Shown here: piece by piece, positions 34,504 through 42,568 of the stretch | How positions within the stretch are numbered: position 1 is the stretch's first letter | Layout of the letters: each line of letters begins with the position of its first letter | NCBI GenBank assembly: GCA_016712465.1 | Contig: JADJQZ010000001.1 | Coordinates: 6,448,001 to 6,512,000, forward strand | Source of the DNA: Candidatus Obscuribacter sp. | Lineage (GTDB): Bacteria > Cyanobacteriota > Vampirovibrionia > Obscuribacterales > Obscuribacteraceae | Direction: 5' to 3' | Length of the DNA: 64,000 nt | Position numbers and translations under genes: made by a program | Notes under the pieces: model-generated | The model's database searches: none | Told to the model about the DNA's origin: nothing | What the model saw: the letters and a program-made list of their open reading frames with translations, nothing else

Positions 34504-34716
34504 CTACTTGGTGCAGAGGGGCTTATCGCCGTTGTGCTCTCTGTACCAACGCAGGGCTTTGGCCCAGCGGTGGATGCACTGTTTTCTGTGACGGCTAATG
34601 GAGTAGGATGGCGGACGGAGGTGGAAATATCTTCCCTCATCGCCGCAAACCTGCGCATTCGCTGCCGGCACCGAAACGGCTGCCAGGGCTGCAAGGACTA
34701 GAAGTGCTGATCTCAT
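34504..34716 (-). CDS. Small secreted cysteine-containing protein
   Basis: 70 residues. Signal peptide MRSALLVLAALAAVSVPAAN ending AQ, leaving a mature peptide of about 48 residues with three cysteines (QVCGDEG, KQCIHRW, PLCTK) and a basic/aromatic character (RHRKQCIHRWAKALRWYREH). A strong Shine-Dalgarno (AAAGGAGAA) sits about 9 nt before ATG 34716, which supports it as real. No family recognised. Converges on the peptide-binding lipoprotein gene. Confidence 0.65.
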   Translation of the reverse strand: MRSALLVLAALAAVSVPAANAQVCGDEGRYFHLRPPSYSISRHRKQCIHRWAKALRWYREHNGDKPLCTK

Positions 34717-34744
34717 CGAACGTCTTCTCCTTTCAGAAGTTGCG

Positions 34745-34757
34745 CCAGGTAACCTGG
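34745..34757. promoter_or_regulatory. Perfect palindrome upstream of the small secreted protein
   Basis: CCAGGT-A-ACCTGG, a 6-bp dyad around one base, 28 bp upstream of the start codon at 34716. Could be an operator; no known regulator consensus is implied. Confidence 0.25.
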
Positions 34758-35380
34758 TAAACGATCTTTAGTTTGGTTACAGGGCACACCAGGGACACTC
34801 CGACGAATGTCCCATGGGTGATTGTACTATTCCCGGCCCATCTGAAAATATGTCAAGCGTTCGTTTGTAAAGGTGCGTATTGCCGTTAAATGGCAAGTGG
34901 TGGGGCTTTCAAGGATTTCAAAAATTAATCTTGTCGCTTTATTATCAGCCCTTGGCAGGCTTGCAAATGCCGTGCAGTGGCGCATAATGGTGGATGACTC
35001 GGGAAAGACATATCTACCGGTGGTGGCATATTGTTTGCTTTACATATGCTCCCAGAACGTGACAACGGTCTTTGCCTGTCGAAGATATCTTCTATTTTTT
35101 CCGTTCAGAAAATAGGAGACGGGGCGGCATGTTCAGGGTTACTTGAGCAGCAGTTTCTAGGATTAGCATGTAGAGGAGTGGTTTTTATCTTCTTTCTTTA
35201 CTTATATGATTGAAGTTCGCAATTTTCTTACTAGTGGGAATATAAAGTTGTGCCCCGACTCATAGGGGCGGCATGCTTGGTTGCAAAGCTATGACAAGCT
35301 GAGCGATCGAGAAAACGTAGATTAGATACAAAGCCGGCGATTAGAACCAATACCGCGAGAAAGTAGCAGCGATACAACTG
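34758..35380. other. Intergenic stretch without a supported gene
   Basis: About 620 bp. Short open frames occur on the plus strand (34873-35115, 35031-35213) but have random-looking composition and no ribosome-binding site. A weak stem (GGGACA/TGTCCC, 34792-34813) is present without a T-run. The promoter of the long gene starting at 35381 should lie in the right half; I see no consensus match. Confidence 0.5.
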
Positions 35381-38300
35381 GTGTCAAAAGCAGTTAGAAG
35401 CGACCATGTGCCCAATAGAGTGCCGCCCCAGCCCGGTGAGTGTCGGGATGCGGTGCACTGGTTCGTGGACTCCGTGGGGCTTTACCAGGGCTCTCCCAGA
35501 GGGCTTATTCTCTCTGATTATTCCGAAGACCAGGAAGCTCTCATAGAGTCGGCCGTGATCAATTTCAAGTCACGCGGCGTCACCAGTATGGTGATAGCCG
35601 GCGACATGCTTTACAAGCAGGCCGATTATCTTTATCAGCATGCAGCAGCCCAGACCACTTTTGGTCGGCCGCTCTTATCAAAGCTTGAACTCGATATGCT
35701 AGACAGCGAGGTCTTGATTGTCACCGATCTGGTGGCACCGGAGACCCCGCAGCAGCTCTGGTATTTCTATCATCACTTGCTTTATCCCCGTGCTCTGGCT
35801 CAGAAGCCTCTGGTGATTACGACACCACTGGGATTGGACGAATTTTTCACTTACGGCGCCGAATGTGACGATCTGGAATATGCCGGGCGGCGCGTTACCT
35901 GGGAAAAGGCCGCCTGGCTCATGGACGGCATGCTCATAGATTTGCACCACTTCCGCATGTTGCGTGCTGAAAATCTGCCGCCCATGTTGAAGGTGGAGTA
36001 CTTCCTTTACAAGGCTGTGGTGAGCCGCGGGCTCAACCTTTTGCCGCAGCATGTGATGGGCGACTATATGGTCGATTTTGCCCTGATGGAAAGAGGCAAC
36101 AAGCTGGCCATAGAATGCGATCTGCTGGCCAGTCTCGATAATCCCAATTCGCGTTCGGCGGAAGCGACGCGCACACTGGTGCTCCTTAGTGACGGCTGGA
36201 AACTTTTGCGTTTCACCACGGTGGATTTGCTGGCCAACTTGATGGATTGCGTGGACGCCGTGGCCGATGTCTGGGTGACGGGTCGTAAGAAATCACCTTC
36301 CGGTAGGCTGGTTTCCGGTCAATCTTCCTCTCATTTGCTGGAGTTACCTGTTGAAGACGACGTGGAGAGGCAGTGCATCACATCCGGTGCCGGACCGGTT
36401 GCCATTACCGGTGGTGCCGGTACAGGCAAGAGCACTTGTGTGGTGCGGCGAGTGGCGCATTTGCTTGCGCAGGGCGTCAATCCGGAACGCATTCTCGTCA
36501 TCTCTCATTCCACCGAGAGCGTCAGGTCGCTCAGGCTTGATATTGAATCGATTATTGATAAGCCCACTTTGCAAAAACTGCACTTTCACAGTTGGAACGA
36601 GCTGGGATTGAAGCTTCTAAAAGAGAACACCAGCGCCATTAAGCGCAAGCCTCCCCTCAAGGTCGAGGGTAATCCACAGCGCGTTATTCAGCGGTTGCTC
36701 ACCAAGTTTAAGCGTGATCTCGACCAGCTAACTCTTGAACTCTCCGAAGAGCTGGAGGAGTTTACGATTGCTTCTTTGATCTCGCTCTACAAAGCAAATC
36801 TGATCACGCCCAAGCACGTGAAAGAAAGGGCCAAGACCAGTGTAGACGAGCTGGTGGCTAAGGTCTATCAGGGTTATGAAGAGCAGCTTCAGAAGAGCAA
36901 CAAGATTGATCGCGACGACATGGTCACCCTTGCCGCTCAGCTTCTGGCCGACAATGCAGACATCAGAGCCCGCTATCAATATCAGTACGAATTCGTGCTG
37001 GTAGACGAATTTCAGGATGCCAACGCCGCCTCGGACCTGATGGCGCGTATGTTGTCCTTGCCGCAGGACAATCTATTCATCGCCGGTGATGAAGACCAAT
37101 CTATCTACGAAAGCAAAGGGGCCTTGCCCAAGATTCTTTCAGAGGTTTCCCTGCGTCTGCCCAATGCCCGCTGTTATGTGCTCGAAAACAACTGGCGCTC
37201 CCACCCTGAAATAGTGGAGCTGGCGGGCCGTTTGCTGGAGGGACTGAGTCGTCGCCGCATCCGCAAAGATATGGTGCCCGGTTGGGAGATGTCCGGGGAA
37301 CGTGCCGTGATCGGACCGCAGCTGGCCGAGTCGGAAGCGGCGGAAGCGGAATGGGTGGCCCAGGAAATTCAGGGTTTGTTGTCGGAAGGACGCAATCCGC
37401 AAGACATAGCCATACTGTACCGGTACAACCGTTACGCTTCACTGGTGGAGGAGGCACTCTTTCGCAAAGGTATCAAATGTCTCACCACTAATCCAGACTC
37501 TACCATGGTGCCTGACGAAGTAGCCGACGTGATGGCCTTCTTGCGCCTGGTTATGGACCCGGACGGTCCCAAGGCGAGAGAATCGTTCGAGCGCATCTGC
37601 CAGTTGCGCACCAAGGAGATTGACCCCAAGTTATTCAATACCATCGCTAGTTTCGCCGAGGCCAACAACCTCTCTTTCTTGAAAGCGGTCGAGATTTACT
37701 CGGAAGCGGTGGCCGATCAGTCTTGCCAAGATCTAGAACAGCTGGTGCGCATTATTCGCACCATGAATCATGAAAATCTGCCGCCGGCGGAAACCATCGC
37801 CCTTCTCAAGCGCACCCAGAGGCTCAGTGAATATTACAAGGCCGTGAAAGTGCCTCCGGGAGTTAACTATGAGCCAATGCGCAAACTTTCGCAGTTGGAG
37901 GAAGAAGCACGCAAGTTCAAAACCGTAAGCGAATTTGTGCGCAGCCAGACCAGCCAGAAGTCGGCCGACGGTCAGGCAGAGCCTCTGGTTTATATTCTCA
38001 GTCTGCACGAATCCAAAGGTAAGGAGTTTCCGGTAGTCTTCCTCACCGGTATGGCCGAGGGACTATTCCCATCGGAGACGGCTGGAGATCCCGAGGAGGA
38101 GCGGCGCCTGTGCTACCTTGGCATGTCGAGAGCCAAGGACATGCTCTATGTTTCGTATCCCGGCAAATTCAATGACGTGGTGCTGGCGCCTTCGCGCTTT
38201 TTGTTGGAAACCATGCAGGATTCCACACCCAAGCCGGTTTCTGCTGCCGGTGCTACGGTGCAACCGGGGGCGGCATCGGCTGCCGGTGCCACCATGCAAG

Positions 38301-40189
38301 CACAGCAGGAAGCGGCTCTCAAGGCTCAACAAGAGGCAGCCCTGAGAGCGCAGCAGGAAGCTGCTCAAAGAGCCCAGCAAGAAGCAGCATTGAGGGCGCA
38401 GCAGGAAGCGGCCCTGAAGGCTCAGCAAGAAGCAGCACTGAGGGCGCAGCAGGAAGCAGCACTGAGGGCGCAGCAAGAGGCAGCCCTGAGGGCGCAGCAG
38501 GAAGCGGCCCTGAAGGCGCAGCAAGAGGCAGCCCTGAGGGCGCAGCAGGAAGCGGCCCTGAAGGCCCAGCAAGAGGCGGAACTGAGGGCCCAGCAAGAGG
38601 CGGAACTGAGGGCCCAGCAAGAAGCAATACTGAAGGCACAACAGGAAGCGGCCCTCAGGGCTCAGCAAGAGGCGGAACTGAGAGCGCAGCAGGAAGCGGC
38701 TCTCAGGGCGCAACAAGAAGCGGCCATCAAGGCTCAGCAAGAGGCGGAACTGAGAGCGCAACAGGAAGCAATCCTGAAAGCCAATCAGGAAGCAGCTCTC
38801 AAGGCCCAGCAAGAGGCTGCTCTCAGAGCCCAACAGGAAGCGGCCTTACGGGCCCAGCAAGAAGAGGCAGCCCGGCGTGCTCAGCAAGAGGCGGCGTTGA
38901 GAGCGCAACAGGAAGCGGCCCTTCTGGCCCAGCAGGAAGCTGCCTTGCGAGCTCAGCAGGAGGCAGCCCAGCGAGCCCAGATGGAAGCGGCGCAGCGAGC
39001 GGAGCAAGAGGCCGCCCTGAGAGCGCAACAACAACAAGCCTATCTGGCCCAGCAGCAAGAAGCCCTTATGAGAGCGCAGCAGGAAGCGGCAATAAGAGCG
39101 CAACAAGAGGCGGCTCTCCTGGCCCAGCAACAGGCGGCAGCGCTGAAAGCCCAGCAAGATGCCCTTTTGGAAGCGCAACAGGAAGCGGCACTTTTGGCTC
39201 AGCAACAGGAAGCAGCGCTGAAAGCCCAGCAAGAGGCGGCACTGCGCGCCCAGCAGGAGGCCGAGCTGAAAGCCCAGCAGGAAGCCCTTATCAAAGCCCA
39301 GGAAGAAGCAGTCTTGCGCGCTAAGCAGGAAGCTGCCTTAAGGGCCGAGGAAGAGGAGAAAGCTCGGCAGGCGGAAGCCCAGGCCAAAAAAGAAGAGGAA
39401 GAAAAGGCCAGGCAGGAGGAAGAACAGCGGGCCAAGGCTCAGGAGCAGCCTGAAACCGGTAAGAAACCGGCCAAAGGTCGCAAGAAAAGTCAGACCAGAG
39501 AAGAAGAGAAGAAGGACGCCAGCGACGTGCGCGATGTGGGTATCGGCTTGCCGCCTCAGACAGCGGCTGTCGCTGATAGCTCGCCGGGCTTTGCCATGCC
39601 TCCGGCGGCAGCGTCCGTGCCTCAAGCTGCAGCCAGTGCTGCATCGGAAGAAGCTTTCTGGCAGAGCGTCAATGGTGTCATGGGCAGCGAAGTTAAGCCT
39701 TCCGCCAGTGTGGGTGTTCCTCCGGGCGTGACGGCACCGCTGCCGCAACCGATGCCCCAGAGTCAGCATCCCCGCGAATACTATGAGCCCGATCAACCGG
39801 CCGCCGCGCCCATGCCGGCTTTTCCTCAGGCGCAGGCGCCATTGCCGACACCGGTGCCGATGATGCCCATGGCTGCCGCGCCAGCACCGGCTCCCGCCGG
39901 AGGACTGGCTTGCCCTGGATGCGGCGAAGCTCTGGTGGCTGGTTCCCGCTTCTGCGGCGAATGCGGCTACAGGCTGGAGACTAGAATCATTGCCTGCCAT
40001 CTGTGCGGTGCGCCCCAGGAGAGCGATGCCAAATTCTGTGGTGAATGCGGCAGCAAGATGCACGATAACAAACCGGCTCCGGCGGTACCTGAGAACAGCC
40101 AGGCACTGGGAGCCTATGAAGATTATTTGACCGGTCAGAAGCCTTCTCAGGCCGGTTGGGTGACTAAGCTGAAGAAAATTCTCGATTAA
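35381..40189 (+). CDS. Giant UvrD/PcrA-like helicase fused to nuclease-like domain, Ala/Gln/Glu repeat and double zinc ribbon
   Basis: 1602 residues from GTG 35381. (1) About 1-190: degenerate AAA/IstB-like region (VLIVTDLVAPETPQQLWYFY, KPLVITTPLGLDEF) without a Walker A. (2) About 195-305: DUF559/PD-(D/E)XK-like fold, D232 and E245-C-D247 in VDFALMERGNKLAIECD, then SDGWKLLRFTTVDLL. (3) About 330-930: superfamily 1 helicase with Walker A GGAGTGKST (344-352), VDEFQD (541-546), GDEDQSIY, ENNWRSHPEI, LHESKGKEFPVVFL and YLGMSRAKDMLYV. (4) About 972-1322: 8-residue repeat ALRAQQEA. (5) Charged then Pro/Ala-rich linker. (6) About 1510-1557: two CxxC...CxxC zinc ribbons. Ordinary UvrD is about 720 residues. 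Likely a DNA-processing or defence enzyme; function unproven. Confidence 0.88.
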   Translation: MSKAVRSDHVPNRVPPQPGECRDAVHWFVDSVGLYQGSPRGLILSDYSEDQEALIESAVINFKSRGVTSMVIAGDMLYKQADYLYQHAAAQTTFGRPLLSKLELDMLDSEVLIVTDLVAPETPQQLWYFYHHLLYPRALAQKPLVITTPLGLDEFFTYGAECDDLEYAGRRVTWEKAAWLMDGMLIDLHHFRMLRAENLPPMLKVEYFLYKAVVSRGLNLLPQHVMGDYMVDFALMERGNKLAIECDLLASLDNPNSRSAEATRTLVLLSDGWKLLRFTTVDLLANLMDCVDAVADVWVTGRKKSPSGRLVSGQSSSHLLELPVEDDVERQCITSGAGPVAITGGAGTGKSTCVVRRVAHLLAQGVNPERILVISHSTESVRSLRLDIESIIDKPTLQKLHFHSWNELGLKLLKENTSAIKRKPPLKVEGNPQRVIQRLLTKFKRDLDQLTLELSEELEEFTIASLISLYKANLITPKHVKERAKTSVDELVAKVYQGYEEQLQKSNKIDRDDMVTLAAQLLADNADIRARYQYQYEFVLVDEFQDANAASDLMARMLSLPQDNLFIAGDEDQSIYESKGALPKILSEVSLRLPNARCYVLENNWRSHPEIVELAGRLLEGLSRRRIRKDMVPGWEMSGERAVIGPQLAESEAAEAEWVAQEIQGLLSEGRNPQDIAILYRYNRYASLVEEALFRKGIKCLTTNPDSTMVPDEVADVMAFLRLVMDPDGPKARESFERICQLRTKEIDPKLFNTIASFAEANNLSFLKAVEIYSEAVADQSCQDLEQLVRIIRTMNHENLPPAETIALLKRTQRLSEYYKAVKVPPGVNYEPMRKLSQLEEEARKFKTVSEFVRSQTSQKSADGQAEPLVYILSLHESKGKEFPVVFLTGMAEGLFPSETAGDPEEERRLCYLGMSRAKDMLYVSYPGKFNDVVLAPSRFLLETMQDSTPKPVSAAGATVQPGAASAAGATMQAQQEAALKAQQEAALRAQQEAAQRAQQEAALRAQQEAALKAQQEAALRAQQEAALRAQQEAALRAQQEAALKAQQEAALRAQQEAALKAQQEAELRAQQEAELRAQQEAILKAQQEAALRAQQEAELRAQQEAALRAQQEAAIKAQQEAELRAQQEAILKANQEAALKAQQEAALRAQQEAALRAQQEEAARRAQQEAALRAQQEAALLAQQEAALRAQQEAAQRAQMEAAQRAEQEAALRAQQQQAYLAQQQEALMRAQQEAAIRAQQEAALLAQQQAAALKAQQDALLEAQQEAALLAQQQEAALKAQQEAALRAQQEAELKAQQEALIKAQEEAVLRAKQEAALRAEEEEKARQAEAQAKKEEEEKARQEEEQRAKAQEQPETGKKPAKGRKKSQTREEEKKDASDVRDVGIGLPPQTAAVADSSPGFAMPPAAASVPQAAASAASEEAFWQSVNGVMGSEVKPSASVGVPPGVTAPLPQPMPQSQHPREYYEPDQPAAAPMPAFPQAQAPLPTPVPMMPMAAAPAPAPAGGLACPGCGEALVAGSRFCGECGYRLETRIIACHLCGAPQESDAKFCGECGSKMHDNKPAPAVPENSQALGAYEDYLTGQKPSQAGWVTKLKKILD
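38296..39345 (+). repeat. 24-bp tandem coding repeat (more than 40 units)
   Basis: Imperfect repeat of a 24-bp unit like GCCCTGAGGGCGCAGCAGGA + AGCG, encoding ALRAQQEA with variants (K for R, E/I/Q at position 2). Codons vary between copies, so most units are old, although several neighbouring blocks are nearly identical. Long helices are expected. Opposite-strand frames across it are by-products. Confidence 0.9.
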
Positions 40190-40321
40190 AGCAAGTCGCA
40201 CGCCCCCTTGCGGTTTCTCCCATGGTCAGGGTGCTCACTCACAAAAATGTCACGAGCGCTGCTTAGCATGGGCTCACCTAAAGGCGTGGCGCCCAATTTT
40301 CTTCACCAGAGAACCGACAAA

Positions 40322-42421
40322 ATGAAAAGCGAATTTTCGTCCGAAACTTCTCAAGTCAATATGTCCGACTGGACAGAGGCAAACTTATTAAATCCCGCCG
40401 CTAACGTGGCTAGAGACGCCTACAACGCCGTTATCTTCAACACTGTGGGTAAAGTCGCCAACTCAGCTTCTCAAGCCATAGTCGACAAAGATATTATGAA
40501 ACGTGCCGAGCACGCCAAAGTTGGCGAAGTGAGCGGCTTCAGTAAGGAAATGGTCAGTCAGGCGGTAGTAAGCGGCGTCGGTATGGCCCTCGTCTATGTG
40601 GCAGCAGGACGCTCAATGAGCGGCGCCATACGGGCTGCTTCCGGTGCTCTGGGAGTGGAGTCCAAGCTGGCTGCCGGCGTAGGTGCTGAGAAGGCTGCCG
40701 CCTTCAGCAAGACCCTATTGAGCGATAAAACCGGACAAATTGCCGGTTCTGTTGCTTATGACGGTCTGCGCGATGTGAACAAAGGCGAGACTCGTCTGGG
40801 CAATATGGCTGGTTCTCTCACCGCGTTTTCCGTCTATGAAAAATTCAATCCCAAACTGGGCGGTCTAGCCATGGCCCCTAAAATTGGTGGTTATGCCCTT
40901 CTCGGCGCCGGCGGCGCCGCTTCTTCTAAGCTTGTGGCAGACGCTGTCTCCGGTCATGCCACCAGCGGTGATGAACTGACCAGGCAGATGCTGGCCGGTG
41001 GTGCTATGAACCTGTTTCTTCCCGGCGCGCAGAGAGTAGCCAGCTTTGGGCTAGGAAAACTGAACGACAAAATCGGCCGGGGCAATCCCGTGGAACGCGA
41101 TATGCAGCTAAGCGGGCTCAGTGGTAAATCTGAGACCCTGGATGAATTGTCCGGCAAAGTTGCTTCCTTGAGAGTGAAAACCGGCGAGGAAACCACCCAT
41201 CTGCAAGGCAAAGAAGTAAGTTTGATGGGCAAAAACGGCGGCGGCGCCAACACTTCTGCTGCCGACCGGGCCCATGAATTTGCCCATGAGTGGTTCCTCA
41301 AATCACATAAAGATGACTTTGCCGGTGCAGCCAAACTTTTGAAAGAAGGAGATGAAGTACAGGCATTCTTCCACTACAGGCAGTTGCGCCTGGCTTCCGA
41401 GACCTATGCTCATAAAATGGAAGCAAAAGTAGCGGCGGAAGTGGGCGATAGAAGGGTGGTAGAGGTCAATTCCGAAAAGATAGGAGCCCTCAAAACCCCA
41501 GCCGGCGTAACTTACGAAGAGCAGTGGCGGCGGGAATTCGAGCGCTTCAAAGCTACCGACGGTAAAGTGGTGGCGGAAATAGACTACCGGGAAGTGCCGA
41601 CTATTGTTGGGGTAGAGAGCATGCGGGAAGTGGCTGCCAGAGACCCGAAAGCCATGAAGACCGTAATGAAGGAAGAGTATTATCCTAAGCTCAAGCAAGC
41701 CTTTCCTGATAAGTCTGAGTACGAGAAACTCTCTACATATTACGGCTACCTGCTTGAGAAAGGCGGCACCTGGGACGCCATTGCCCTGCGCGGTAGCAAT
41801 GGTCAGGTAATTGGCGGCATTCAATCTCAGGTGATTAATGTAGACGGCAAGGTTATAAAAAATGCCGTCTGGGGAGAACACATCTGGCTCAGCCCCGATG
41901 CTCGTTCTTTCCCCAACTTCAGGGGCTTGATGAATGTGGCCGCTGACAGATTCAGGGCATCAGGCTCTCAGGTGGCTTTCATGGAGTTCAATGATAGAGC
42001 TAAGATGACCCTGCAAGAAATGATTCAGGACGCCAAAGGGGGCTTGCCCACGGAAGCAAGAGAAGTAATCTGGGGTCGTTTTGCCAACAAAGGTTTGAAT
42101 GTGCTGCACTTCAAAGACGGCAAGATTGCCCCCTATGCGCAGCCGGCCATGGACGGTCAGGCTCCGGTCAACTACCTGACTCTGGCTCTCATTGCCCTGG
42201 ACGGCTCCAATCTGGCAGGCAGAAAACTGCCCACGGCCGATTACCTGAAGCTGCTTCAGAAAGCCCACGGTACTCTGGTAGATGTGAACACCGATCCCAC
42301 CGTGCAGGCTTACACAAGAGAACTGCAGACAAGAATCGATAAGGGCGACACAAGAATGACCTTCACTCGTCTGGCTGACACCACTGTGGGCCGCATCGTC
42401 ACAAGACAATTTGGTTCCTGA
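40322..42421 (+). CDS. Large protein with HEFAH zincin-like motif and GNAT-like C-terminus, paralogue A
   Basis: About 699 residues from ATG 40322 (MKSEFSSETSQVNMSDWTEA); in-frame starts at 40208, 40247 and 40268 exist and no ribosome-binding site decides. Order: Ala/Gly/Ser-rich, moderately hydrophobic region (MVSQAVVSGVGMALVYVAAG, IGGYALLGAGGAASSKLVAD); middle domain with AADRAHEFAHEWFLKSHKDD, a HExxH motif of metalloproteases, and ASETYAHKMEAKVAAE downstream which could give a third ligand; C-terminal domain with strands IALRGSNGQVIGGIQSQVIN, HIWLSPDARSFPNFRGLMN and AFMEFNDRAKMT that resembles a GNAT acetyltransferase. Catalysis is unproven. Tandem with its paralogue, 148 bp apart. Confidence 0.75.
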   Translation: MKSEFSSETSQVNMSDWTEANLLNPAANVARDAYNAVIFNTVGKVANSASQAIVDKDIMKRAEHAKVGEVSGFSKEMVSQAVVSGVGMALVYVAAGRSMSGAIRAASGALGVESKLAAGVGAEKAAAFSKTLLSDKTGQIAGSVAYDGLRDVNKGETRLGNMAGSLTAFSVYEKFNPKLGGLAMAPKIGGYALLGAGGAASSKLVADAVSGHATSGDELTRQMLAGGAMNLFLPGAQRVASFGLGKLNDKIGRGNPVERDMQLSGLSGKSETLDELSGKVASLRVKTGEETTHLQGKEVSLMGKNGGGANTSAADRAHEFAHEWFLKSHKDDFAGAAKLLKEGDEVQAFFHYRQLRLASETYAHKMEAKVAAEVGDRRVVEVNSEKIGALKTPAGVTYEEQWRREFERFKATDGKVVAEIDYREVPTIVGVESMREVAARDPKAMKTVMKEEYYPKLKQAFPDKSEYEKLSTYYGYLLEKGGTWDAIALRGSNGQVIGGIQSQVINVDGKVIKNAVWGEHIWLSPDARSFPNFRGLMNVAADRFRASGSQVAFMEFNDRAKMTLQEMIQDAKGGLPTEAREVIWGRFANKGLNVLHFKDGKIAPYAQPAMDGQAPVNYLTLALIALDGSNLAGRKLPTADYLKLLQKAHGTLVDVNTDPTVQAYTRELQTRIDKGDTRMTFTRLADTTVGRIVTRQFGS

Positions 42422-42568
42422 ATCAAGTTTGGGTAAGACGCCGTTTAATGCGGCTTTCGTATTCTCACCACCGAGTTTGCCCATCTTTGGACACAGAGGG
42501 ACGTTAGCTTTGAAAGACGGCAGGAGCAGTCTGCCGGTGCCGGCAAAATCCCCTGAGGCTTGTAGTGT

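Noticed and set aside
35381..36300. N-terminal region of the giant protein as a working DnaC/IstB ATPase
   Set aside because: The Walker B/sensor-like strands are recognisable but there is no Walker A in this part, so ATP binding here is unlikely.
38063..38833. 256-codon minus frame rich in FLLRPQ-like repeats
   Set aside because: Direct by-product of the 24-bp repeat of the helicase gene on the other strand; same for the frames at 38846-39232 and 39199-39435.
39338..40201. 287-codon minus frame opposite the helicase C-terminus
   Set aside because: The plus frame encodes zinc ribbons with ordered CxxC pairs; the minus frame is Arg/Cys/His-rich noise.
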